Program-made: the position numbers and the translations under genes
Notes under the pieces: generated by a model
Seen by the model: the letters and a program-made list of their open reading frames with translations, nothing else
Databases searched by the model: none
What the model was told of the DNA's origin: nothing
Source: Ariolimax columbianus
Lineage: Eukaryota > Mollusca > Gastropoda > Stylommatophora > Arionidae
Reading direction: 5' to 3'
Assembly: GCA_036924085.1 (NCBI GenBank)
Contig: JAVGWX010000002.1
Coordinates: 158,121,674-158,185,673, forward strand
DNA: 64,000 bases
Part shown: piece by piece, positions 55,086-64,000 of the stretch
Position numbering within the stretch: position 1 is the first letter of the stretch
How the letters are laid out: each line of letters begins with the position of its first letter

Positions 55086-56821
55086 GATGAAGACAGGACC
55101 AAGCGAAGTGGAGGGAGTTTATTACTGCACTGAAAAACTAGTGTGATGTTCCTTTATTTACAATTTTATTTTATTTGATGTGTTTGCTTCGCTAGTTTCT
55201 ACTGGCAGAGGCGCGCCTATTCTACCCCAGACCGTAGTCAATTTGGACGGTACTAAGCCGCATAAACCAGTGCTTGGATGCGTGTGTGTATCTGTTTGTA
55301 CCTAGCCTGATATTTCCGTAATGTTCCTCCCGTTGTTCCTTGCTTTTGATGGTCCTCGTTGTCCTTCAAAGGTATTTGCACAAATATGCACAATTGTTTT
55401 CCTGGGACCATTTTGGAATGAGTATATTTATTTTCCTTCATACTTGATTCGGATCTCTTATTTATTTCCTGATTTAAATATATATATCCCCTTACCCTTA
55501 TTTTAAAAATTTAATTTTTAAATTTTTATTATACACCATCATACATTTTATACACAATTGTGAAGATAGCAGTGTAGTGAGGTGTACAACGAGGAGGAAT
55601 GAATGGAATTATTGTGAAATATGATAAACAATATACTGGATACATAAGAATTAGGAGAACAAATATAAATTAATTGAAAAGGGTCTTCCTTCTGTTATGA
55701 GGCCCATCTGTGTTGACTTCCTTCCGTCTGATCTTGGTGTATCAGGTTTTGCCTGCTTTCATATATTTTTCCATCGCAGCCATGTATTCCAACTCTAAGT
55801 GATTTACTGATTTGTGTGCCACTTTGTAGATCCTTCGTTTCACCTGTGCCCTCTAACTCTCGCAGTTAATTAGGTGTTGAATGTGTGGTAGGCTCAGGAA
55901 TAGAAATCAAAACAAAAAATTGATAGATAGATAATTAATTAAATACTTATAGATAAATAAGGTTGATGTAGTAGTAGAAGTATAAGATATAGTATAATTA
56001 TATTAAGTATAAGTATATAGTGGTGAGGATGCCCGTGTGATGTTCCTAGGCCGACTCCAAGAACCCAATGGGAAATCTTGTCCAAGATCACACCTCGCCA
56101 TGTTTATCAATTGATATATTTCTCCATTGATGTTTCACGTCACATATTTAAGGGACATAATTTGGTAATAACAACTATTCTCGTGCCTGTGTTGTTCCCC
56201 TTTTATTGTCCATGTATGATTTGGGCCTTTCATTTTACATTTCTCACAAAATAACTATAATTTTTCATTGGGCCATATTTCTCACAAAATATCTATCACC
56301 TTTCATTATTCGATGTTTCTCATAAATTATCTATCCGCTGGTCTTGTTCAACTTGTTCCCTGTGGGTCATATGGGGTTGCTTCCCAGACTTCTGTTTAGG
56401 GAAGCTATTGTTTTTTCACTCAAAGGCCCCAAATGCGTCATTTTATGCCGTTCCTTCCTTTCACTTCCAACGCGGGTTTTAGTCAATGCATTCTATTGTA
56501 TTTTATATTGGAAGTAGATATTGGGGAGGAGGGGGGGGGGGGGGTAGGTGGGGTAGATTTAAACTGGAAAGTATCGTATGGCGAAACATGCAAACATTAA
56601 CTTGGGTCCGTCGTTCTGGTTATATTATTGGTAAAATACATATTTAAAATTAAGTAAGTCGCATAACGTCCGTTCGGGCAACATCTTACCGTTTGGTATC
56701 CGTCCGGACAACGTCTGACCGCGTGTGCGTCCGATGTTCTATACGGTTTAGTAATCGTGATCGGAGAATGAGAGGCAGCGGAAATTACCAAACTCAGCGA
56801 AAATAACGGATTCCCGCACAA
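55086..56821. other. Long spacer without a recognised gene
   Basis: About 1.7 kb, AT-rich, with an A/T run near 55,505-55,530, degenerate ATAGATAATTAATTAA text near 55,925-56,010, and a 14-base G run at 56,531-56,544. No domain seen on either strand. Confidence 0.45.
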
Positions 56822-56935
56822 AACATGTCTCTTGTATACAACGGCTTCCAGCACTAAACACGTCTCTTGTATACAACGGCTTCCAGCACTAAACACGTCT
56901 CTTGTATACAACGGCTTCCAGCACTAAACACATCT
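56822..56935. repeat. 35-bp tandem array, about 3 copies
   Basis: GTCTCTTGTATACAACGGCT and TCCAGCACTAAACAC, starts at 56,827 and 56,862. Confidence 0.92.
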
Positions 56936-56984
56936 TCTGCATACGATACAAAGTAACTGCGATGCCATGCGTATAATGGTACAA

Positions 56985-57945
56985 TACGTATAGCCTTAGC
57001 CGACCTGCACAGTACGTATAGCCTTAGCCGACCTGTACAGTACGTATAGTCTTAGCCTTAGCCGACCTGTACAGTACGTATAGTCTTAGCCTTAGCCGAC
57101 CTGTACAGTACGTATAGCCTTAGCCGACCTGTACAGTACGTATAGTCTTAGCCTTAGCCGACCTGTACAGTACGTATAGTCTTAGCCTTGGCCGACCTGC
57201 ACAATACGTATAGTCTTAGCCTTGGCCGACCTGTACAGTACGTATAGCCTTAGCCTTGGCCGACATCTACAGTACGTATAGCCTTAGCCTTGGCCGACCT
57301 GTACAGTACGTATAGTCTTAGCCTTAGCCGACTTGTACAATACGTATAGTCTTAGCCTTAGCCGACCTGTACAGTACGTATAGCCTTAGCCGACCTGTAC
57401 AGTACATATAGTCTTAGCCTTAGCCGACCTGTACAGTACGTATAGTCTTAGCCTTGGCCGACCTGCACAATACGTATAGTCTTAGCCTTGGCCGACCTGT
57501 ACAGTACGTATAGCCTTAGCCTTGGTCGACCTGTACAGTACGTATAGCCTTAGCCTTGGCCGACCTGTACAGTACGTATAGTCTTAGCCTTAGCCGACTT
57601 GTACAATACGTATAGCCTTAGCCCTAGCTGACATGTACAGTATGTATAATCTTAGCCTTAGCCGACCTGTACAGTACGTATAATCTTAGCCTTAGCCGAC
57701 TTGTACAGTACGTATAGTCTTAGCCTTAGCCGACCTGTACAGTACGTATAATCTTAGCCTTAGACGACCTGTACAGTAGCCTTAGCCTTAGCCGACCTCT
57801 ACAGTACAAATAGCCTTAGCCTTAGCCGACCTGTGCAGTACGTACAGTCTTAGCCTTAGCCGACATGTACAGTACGTATAATCTTAACCTTAGCCGACCT
57901 GTACAGTACGTATAGTCTTAGCCTTAGCCGACCTGTACAGCCTGT
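56985..57945. repeat. 34-bp (and 28-bp) tandem array, about 29 copies
   Basis: Core TTAGCCGACCTGTACAGTAC and GTATAGTCTTAGCC. Copies lacking one CTTAGC step are 28 bp. A block of several units is duplicated (compare about 57,180-57,330 with 57,440-57,600). Confidence 0.94.
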
Positions 57946-58100
57946 TAGGGGCCATCTATGCTGCCCTTAACAAACACCGGTGTTATGCCATGTCACGCTG
58001 TTAGTCGTCTCTTACGATATGCTCTCTGTGTGGCAGTGGTGCTATTCCTATCCTTATCACACACAAAGATCCCGGCAGACCACTCGAGAAATAGTACATA
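57946..58100. other. Dispersed repeat fragment
   Basis: TTAGTCGTCTCTTACGATAT and GGCAGTGGTGCTATTCC resemble 4,528-4,600; probably a short dispersed element next to the mariner. Confidence 0.35.
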
Positions 58101-58174
58101 CAAGGGACGCTCATAAAGTAATGCCTCCTATTTTATTATGATGTCCAACAACGTCAGAAGTGGATTTTGGCAGA

Positions 58175-59500
58175 ATGGCAGTCAAGTTTGAACCTTCCCG
58201 CCAATTGTTTCCGTCGGACAGTGGAGGAGCAGTCTGACATTAAGTCATGGAAGTGCGTTATAAACAGAATATGCGGAAAAAAGGTGCACCATTTGATATT
58301 CACTGACGCTTTCTGGACGTTTACGGAGACCAAACAGTGGATGTTATCACAGTGAGGGGGCGGGGGTTGCGCTTCAGCAGTGACGAACGCGACATAACGG
58401 ACAAGCCACGTCCCGAGCGGCCATGCAAAGCTGTCACATTACGCAATGATGAACGTGTCTAGCAGATCATCCATGCAAATATGAGGATTATGACCAGGGA
58501 ACTGTCTATGGAGCTGGATTTCGGCTTCAATGCACCGGAAACAGTGGTAGCAACATTGGGATATCACAAAGTTTGCGCCAGGTAGGACCTAGGAACGCTC
58601 TCACAGAAACACAAAGTTTGCGCCAGGTAGGACCTAGGAACGCTCTCACAGAAACACAAAGTTTGCACCAGGTAGGACCTAGGAACACGCTCACAGAAAC
58701 ACAACGTTTGCGCCAGGTAGAACCTAGTAACGCTCTCACAGAAACACAAAGTTTGCATCAGGTAGGACCTAGTAACGCTCTCACAGAAACACAAAGTTTG
58801 CACCAGGTAGGACCTAGGAACACGCTCACAGAAACACAACGTTTGCGCCAGATGGGACCTAGTAACGCTCTCACAGGAACAGAAAGAACGTCGCGTGCAG
58901 GTTTGTCATGACCTCTTAAACCATAGCGAGGATGAAGGGGACAGTTTCCTGGATCGTATCATCACTTGTGATGAGACGTTGGGCGGCCAGTACGATGTTG
59001 AGTCAAAAAAATGCAGAAAATGGAGTGGCTGCATGTGAACTCCTCATCGAGAAAACGATTTCAAAACGCAGCCCTAAAGTGATGTGCACCGCCTTTTTGG
59101 ATAGGAAAGGGATAATCCTTCTTGATTTTCTAGAACCTGGACAAACCATCAACTCTGACTAAGCTCAAGGCTCGAATTTCCAGGGTCAGGCGTCAGGCCA
59201 GAGAAGAAGGCAACCTGTCTTTTGCAACACGGTAACGTAAGGCCCCATACTAGTTTGACGACAACGAGTACATCGTGATTATTGGCTGGACTGTCCAACC
59301 ACACCAGCTGTATATTTCGGATTTGGCGCCTTCTGACTTTTATCTGTTCGGGTCAATGTGAGCAACATTTTCATAGCAACGACGCCGTCAAAGCAGCTGT
59401 GAAACAGTAGGTCACCTCCGCTGGTGCAGATTTTTACGAACGCGGAATGTATGTTTTTGTTCCTCGGTGAGAAAATATGTAGCCAATGTGGTGACTATGC
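58175..59500 (+). pseudogene. Mariner transposase (broken)
   Basis: The frame from 58,175 contains VYGDQTVDVITVRGRG, RDITDKPRPERPCKAVT (the GRP linker region), MRIMTRELSMELDFGFN (helix-turn-helix part) and VVATLGYHKVCAR, then the 45-bp array. After it QERxERRVQ-like residues, LLNHSEDEGDSFLDRIITCD (first catalytic D in ITCDET), KVMCTAFLDRKGIILLDFLE and EPGQTINSD follow. The second catalytic site reads LLQHGN where HDN is expected, so that aspartate is lost. Then SDLAPSDFYLFGSM carries the third carboxylate, and NDAVKAAVKQ, TSAGADFYERGM close the protein. Four or more in-frame stops and at least two frameshifts: an old dead copy. Confidence 0.87.
58565..58880. repeat. 45-bp tandem array inside the mariner transposase, 7 copies
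   Basis: CACAAAGTTTGCGCCAGGTA starts each unit, followed by GGACCTAGGAACGCTCTCAC and AGAAA. In transposase frame it is HKVCAR, stop, DLGTLSQK. Six copies carry TAG where the seventh has TGG. Units 3 and 6 share CACCAGG...AACACG and units 4 and 7 share TAGTAACG, pointing to a 135-bp three-unit duplication. Confidence 0.95.
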
Positions 59501-59619
59501 TGAACAACGATGAAGGCAAAACATGGCTCTATCAAATGGTGTTATTGTTCTGCTTTTATCTGCTATGGTTTTCATGCACTCAAAAATAAGAGGCACTACT
59601 TTTGGAGCGGCCCCTCGTA

Positions 59620-60164
59620 CATAACTTGTGCTACACTACATATGTCTTGATAATAATAATACCTCTGTGTTACTGGCCTATGTATGCGCTCTACTATTTT
59701 TTCTACTTACAAACTAAACGTTAGCTGCTTTACAGTGTTTGGATTCGGATGGAGCAGCGTCCAATCTCGAGAATCGCTCATATCCTAATAGTTTTATTGT
59801 TCATTGCCATGAAGTAAGTCACGACTCTCCAGCACGGCAAACCCAATTTGCTAGAAGCAAACAAGAAGTATCCATTTGGAAACGAAAGAAATGGTAATTA
59901 AACAGCGCAAAGATGGAAATTTAGTCAAGGATACGTAACGTGTTTAGTTTGTAGGGAAGCCGTCATCTACCTCGGTGGAGGGGGTGTCATATTTCCTTGT
60001 ACTGAATGCAATATACAATCCAGGGCTCGGATTCATTTATTTAGCGATCTCCGAACTCATGCGAATGTTGACACAGTGTTCCTCATCGATTATGATGGAC
60101 GAACAACAGAAAGTTTTCATACAACGTACGCCTCGCATAACGTCAGACTTCACAGAGCTGATAG
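59620..60164. other. No recognised gene
   Basis: The 126-codon frame at 59,975-60,355 runs from unique sequence into the 42-bp array; its unique part has no family I can name. Confidence 0.35.
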
Positions 60165-60325
60165 TAGACTCTAGCGACGCATACCGGTATATCATCCTGT
60201 CAGCGCGCCAATCTAGCGACGAATGCCGGTATATCATCCTTTCAGTGCACCAATTTAGCGACGAATGCCGGTATATCATCCTTTCAGTGCACCAATCTAA
60301 CGACGCATGTCGGTATATCATCCTG
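60165..60325. repeat. 42-bp tandem array, about 4 copies
   Basis: AGCGACGAATGCCGGTATAT and CATCCTTTCAGTGCACCAAT; 14 codons (SSDECRYIILSVHQ). Confidence 0.92.
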
Positions 60326-60590
60326 TGCAACTTGTGTTTAGTTCTTCAGTCTTGACGACGTTTTTTCTGGTGGCTGGTTACAGTGGTTCTTCATATATCC
60401 CGGAACGTACTAAAGAAAGTGGACCTAGGTCATTCTGGTTGTAGTGCAAAACTACTTTTCTCAGTAGGCTCACCACAATAGGGATCACAGTAGGCTCACC
60501 CACCTAATTGACCAAGCTGCTGTGACACAGCTTGTTCATATGAGCACGATTCGGCCGTTAGGTAGACCTTGGTCAGTAAGTTGCATCTGA
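60326..60590. other. Spacer containing a dispersed repeat
   Basis: 60,455-60,530 (GGCTCACCACAATAGGGATC, ATTGACCAAGCTG) aligns with 31,393-31,460. No gene. Confidence 0.4.
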
Positions 60591-60593
60591 TAC

Positions 60594-61160
60594 TGACGCG
60601 AGTCCTGACTCCCGTGTTGTTTAATAGGTGACGCGAGTCCTGGCTCCCGTTCTGTTTAAGATGTGACTCGAGTCCTGGCCCCAGTTCTGTTTAAAATGTG
60701 ACTCGAGTCCTGGCTCCAGTTCTGTTTAAAATGTGATGCGAGTCCTGGCTCCAGTCCTGTTTAAGATGTGACGCGAGTCCTGACTCCCGTTCTGTTTAAA
60801 ATGTGACGCGAGTCTGTTTAAGATGTGACGCGAGTCCTGGCTCCAGTTCTGTTTAAAATGTGATGCGAGTCCTGGCTCCTGTCCTGTTAAAGATGTGACG
60901 CGAGTCCTGACTCCCGTTCTGTTTAAAATGTGACGCGAGTCTGTTTAAGATGTGACGCGAGTTCTGGCTCCAGTTCTGTTTAAGATGTGACGCGAGACCT
61001 GGCTCCAGTTCTGTTTAAGATGTGACGCTAGACTTGGCTCGAGTTCTGTTTAAGATGTGACGCGAGACCTGGCTCGAGTTCTGTTTAAGATGTGACGCGA
61101 GACCTGGCACCAGTTCTGTTTAAGATGGGACGCGAGTTCTGGATCCAGTTCTGTTTAAGA
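60594..61160. repeat. 35-bp tandem array, about 17 copies
   Basis: GTGACGCGAGTCCTGGCTCC and AGTTCTGTTTAAGAT. Two short copies (CGCGAGTCTGTTTAAGATG) are near 60,805 and 60,935 and sit inside a duplicated block of about 130 bp. Confidence 0.93.
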
Positions 61161-61689
61161 TGTGTACATATGATAGTTTCGCCTGACCCCTAATTCTCAA
61201 ATTTAACTTGTATAAATATTCACTGTCTGCCAGTTGCCAGTTTATCTGTCTGTTTTTTCAGATTAAATTCTGATGTTTACCTGGCTGTCGTCCTCCTGAT
61301 AATGGGCCAGTTGTACCCTCTCAACTTCTCAGACGCAATCATGTATGCCAGGACATTGCTGAAATTATAGACTAGGCCTGTGAAGTGCTCACATGCTTCC
61401 GTGGTCATTCAAACATTAAACTTTCTTCTTACAGCTGCTCTACATAGTGCTCAAAACATATCTCGTCACGATACCGTCACAAGAAACCCTCGGAGCTTAT
61501 TAGAGTTTAACTCATCTTAACTATCAACCCTTATCCTTAGATAATCCAAACATTTTATCTCACAATTTTCCTATCTCTGTTCTACTCAGACTGTATTGCT
61601 CTTTTGTAAGGACATGGTTGTGACGACATGTTGACGGGATTAGGCAATTAAAATAATGCGCTCGCTGTTCAGATTTGAGCCATTTCTTT
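61161..61689. other. No recognisable gene
   Basis: Unique-looking spacer. Confidence 0.4.
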
Positions 61690-62115
61690 GCGAATGTACG
61701 CTTTATTGAATCACATAGTCTTGAATGTGCGACCCATTGAATCACATAGTCTTGAATGTGCGACACATCGAATCACATAGTCTTGAATGTATGCTCCATC
61801 GAATCACATAGTCTTGAATGTGCGACCCATTGAATCACATAGTCTTGAATGTATGCTCCATCGAATCACATAGTCTTGAATGTGCGACCCATTGAATCAC
61901 ATAGTCTTGAATGTGCGACACATCGAATGACATAGTCTTGAATGTGCGACACATCGAATCACATAGTCTTGAATGTGCGACACATCGAATCACATAGTCT
62001 TGAATGTGCGACACATCGAATCACATAGTCTTGAATGTGCGACCCATTGAATCACATAGTCTTGAATGTGCGACCCATTGAATCACATAGTCTTGAATGT
62101 ATGCTCCATTCAACC
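61690..62115. repeat. 31-bp tandem array, about 13 copies
   Basis: AATCACATAGTCTTGAATGT and GCGACCCATTG; variants GCGACACATCG and ATGCTCCATCG alternate. Confidence 0.94.
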
Positions 62116-62565
62116 AAGTCTATTTTGGGGCTGCGCCAGAGAATGTGTGCGCAGTTCAAAATATATCCTGCGTCCGTACCGATGATCCTGTGCAATGCTA
62201 AAAGAAACTGTACCATGAATAGAGGTATGCCCCGAACCGACCATCGGACTGGGGGTCGGGGGGGGGGGGTTTAGATTTACAACATTTTAGGGTAAAAATG
62301 TGAAAGTTTGGGGCTTTAAAGCTCTTAAAAAATATAAATAAGATTACAAATATAAAACTGATTAAATTCTACTGTATTTTATGTCAAGCACATTGTAGAA
62401 ATGTTAGTAAATGACACTAATATTCGTGTCTAGTCAAAACTATTTTACCTACTACAAAAATATTACGTAGATAGTCAAAATGCGATGAAAATAGGTCACG
62501 TAACTCGCGATACAGTCCTTGGTGTAGGGGTGTCGAACGTGTCGACATTTCCTCCATTTTGTATG
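62116..62565. other. No gene; poly-G run
   Basis: 12-base G run at 62,258-62,269 followed by AT-rich text. Confidence 0.45.
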
Positions 62566-63290
62566 AATGCCCAATGTTTCCCGATCCTTGATCCTATGTT
62601 TCCTGATCCTTGATCCTATGTTTCCTGATCCTTGTCCAATGTTTCCCGATCCTTGATCTTATGTTTGCCGATCCTTGATCCTATGTTTCCTGATCCTTGT
62701 CCAATGTTTCCCGATCCTTGATCCTATGTTTCCTGATCCTTGATCCTATGTTTCCTGATCCTTGATCCTATGTTTCCTGATCCTTGTCCAATGTTTCCCG
62801 ATCCTTGATCCTATGTTTCCTGATCCTTGATCCTATGTTTCCTGGTCCTTGTCCAATGTTTCCGGATCCTTGATCCAATGTTTCCCGATTCTTGATCCTA
62901 TGTTTCCCGATCCTTGATCCTATGTTTCCCGATCCTTGATCCTTTGTTTCCCGATTTTTGATCCTATGTTTCCTGATCCTTGATCCTATGTTTCCCGATC
63001 CTTGATCCAATGTTTCCCCATACCTGTCCAATGTTTCCCCATCCCTGTCCAATGTTTCCTGATCCTTGATCCAATGTTTCCCGACCATTGATCCAATGTT
63101 TCCTGATCCTTATCCAATGTTTCCCGATCCTTGATCCAATGTTTCCCGATCCTTGATCCAATGTTTCTTGATCCTTGTCCAATGTTTCCTGATCCCTCTC
63201 CAATGTTTCCCAATCCTTGATCCAATGTTTCATATCCTTGTCCAATGTTTTCCGATCCTTGATCATTTGTTTCCTGATCCTTGCCTATGT
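62566..63290. repeat. 20-22 bp tandem array, about 33 copies
   Basis: GATCCTTGATCCTATGTTTC with CT or CC; shorter copies use CTTGTCCAATG. Mixed unit lengths rotate the frame, giving overlapping Gly/Asp-rich minus frames that are artefacts. Confidence 0.93.
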
Positions 63291-63468
63291 CAAAGTAGTC
63301 TACATTCGAAAAAAGTTAAACGTAGTCCTTTAGTAGATACTGCAATCAGAGATGAAGTGTTAGAGAGTTCATTTACTAGCCGTTAGCTCTTCACGGGAGA
63401 ACGAGTTTTTCCATGCTGCCTTTACTTCTCTGACAGTAAACCAGGTACCAATTTACAGCTAGGTAGAC
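63291..63468 (-). other. Dispersed SINE-like motif before the LINE
   Basis: ACAGTAAACCAGGTACCAAT and TTACAGCTAGGTAGACC (63,432-63,468) are the inverse of the 40,604 motif. Confidence 0.4.
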
Positions 63469-63469
63469 C

Positions 63470-64000
63470 ATGAAGCTGAGGAAGGACAAGCTCATAATAA
63501 GACCATGGAATGTGAGATCACTGAACCCATGTGGTAAAATCAACGAGCTAACACACGAGATGGAGAACTACCAGTGGAACATCCTGTGTATATGCGAGGC
63601 TAGATGGAAAAACTTTGGTGAGTTTACCACGGAGGAGGGCCACAAGTTCTACTTCAGCGGCAGGGAGGACAAATATTTACACGGGGTGGGGATACTGGTA
63701 CATAAAGACACAGCCAGATGCATATTGGGTTGCCTTCTAATATCTAGACGTTTTATCATCTTACCGTTTTATCATCTTACCGTTTTATCATCTTACCGTT
63801 TTATCATCTTACCGTTTTATCATCTTACCGTTTTATCATCTTACCGTTTAATATCACGATAATTACAGTGCTACTGCACCTACTGCAGACTATGAACGTT
63901 GTGAAATAGAGGCATTCTATGATCAACTTCAGAGTCTGATTTCTGAAACGCCCCCAAAAAAGACATATTGATAGGCCAGGGAGATTGGAACGCAAAAATT
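63470..64000 (+). pseudogene. LINE endonuclease domain with internal 16-bp array, cut by window end
   Basis: The plus frame reads IRPWNVRSLNPCGKINELTH (entry strand WNVRSL), WNILCICEARWKNFGEF (conserved E in CEARW), EGHKFYFSGREDKYLHGVGI and LVHKDTARCILGCLLISRRF. The 16-bp array follows, then PFNITII, a frameshift, APTADYERCEIEAFYDQLQS, LISETPPK, another frameshift and DILIGQGDWNAKI at the window end. WNVRSL, E-x-RW, the YAPT-like position and GDWN are the signatures of the AP-type endonuclease of RTE-like LINEs. The reverse transcriptase would lie beyond 64,000. The domain is complete in outline except for the array and two frameshifts. Confidence 0.85.
63751..63850. repeat. 16-bp array inside the LINE endonuclease, 6 copies
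   Basis: TTTTATCATCTTACCG at 63,751, 63,767, 63,783, 63,799, 63,815 and 63,831, then TTTAATATCACG at 63,847, the start of the normal continuation PFNITI. Confidence 0.95.

Larger units (their letters stand above)
58101..59617 (+). mobile_element. Mariner-like DNA transposon with TA target duplication
   Basis: Imperfect inverted ends CAAGGGACGCTCATAAAGTA (58,101 on) and CGAGGGGCCGCTCCAAAAGT (inverse, ending 59,617) continue into ATGCCTCCTATTTT and GTGCCTCTTATTTT. TA dinucleotides flank both sides (58,099-58,100 and 59,618-59,619). Length is 1,517 bp; removing six surplus 45-bp copies gives 1,247 bp, the usual size of a full mariner. It encodes one transposase, now broken. Confidence 0.88.

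Noticed and set aside
59975..60355. 126-codon plus frame as a novel gene
   Set aside because: The last third is a 42-bp array and the first part matches nothing known; no promoter or splice evidence.

Overview
The window looks like repeat-dominated intergenic DNA from an invertebrate animal, most likely a lophotrochozoan such as a mollusc. I infer this from the mix of broken LINE retrotransposons (RTE-like, jockey-like and RNase H-bearing I/Nimb-like), mariner-like DNA transposons, tRNA-derived SINE-like sequences and the extreme load of minisatellites. I recognise no host gene, rRNA or true tRNA gene, and nothing resembling a bacterial operon or CRISPR array. Most long open frames are artefacts of tandem repeats whose unit length is a multiple of three or which lack stop codons.

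Layout. 0-6 kb: an RTE-like reverse transcriptase scrap at the left edge, a 49-bp array, a jockey-like 3' end, several 20-34 bp arrays and an RNase H-like LINE tail. 7.4-10.6 kb: a 29-bp array, then a nearly 3 kb locus with 31-bp periodicity made of two sequence families. 11.5-12.8 kb: a pyrimidine-only tract. 12.9-14.9 kb: an RTE-like relic hosting two trinucleotide-type arrays. 15-20.5 kb: six array blocks and a jockey-like LINE (16.87-18.43 kb) split by a 26-bp minisatellite. 21.5-24.2 kb: CCATCCAACC-type arrays. 25-27.8 kb: a 57-bp array interrupted by a SINE-like insert, then a very homogeneous 30-bp array with a 210-bp higher-order period. 28.4-31.1 kb: two RTE-like 3' ends and a mariner. 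32-34.7 kb: further arrays. 34.7-38.65 kb: the best preserved element, an I/Nimb-like LINE on the minus strand with endonuclease, reverse transcriptase and RNase H. 39.6-40.2 kb: an RNase H-like tail with a 72-bp array. 41.3-43.45 kb: another LINE. 45.5-48.5 kb: an RTE-like LINE with arrays at both ends and in the middle. 49-58 kb: arrays, a LINE relic and long array-rich spacers. 58.1-59.6 kb: a mariner with TA target duplication. 60-63.3 kb: four arrays. 63.47 kb to the end: the endonuclease of a further LINE, running off the window.

The main observation is that many minisatellites here did not arise in anonymous DNA. In at least six well-supported cases, and several weaker ones, the repeat unit is a short piece of a transposon coding sequence, and the recognisable protein continues on both sides of the array. 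Seeds include the mariner HQDN catalytic motif, mariner residues next to a GYHKVCAR motif, the jockey segment just after YADD, the RTE segment before the reverse transcriptase fingers, a LINE endonuclease strand, and the RNase H motif YCPGHAGVEGN. Tandem arrays cover roughly 40% of the window by my hand-drawn boundaries. The elements do not work together as a system; they are dead mobile elements whose fragments appear to have been amplified locally. All boundaries are by eye, and clade names are inferred from remembered family features rather than from searches.
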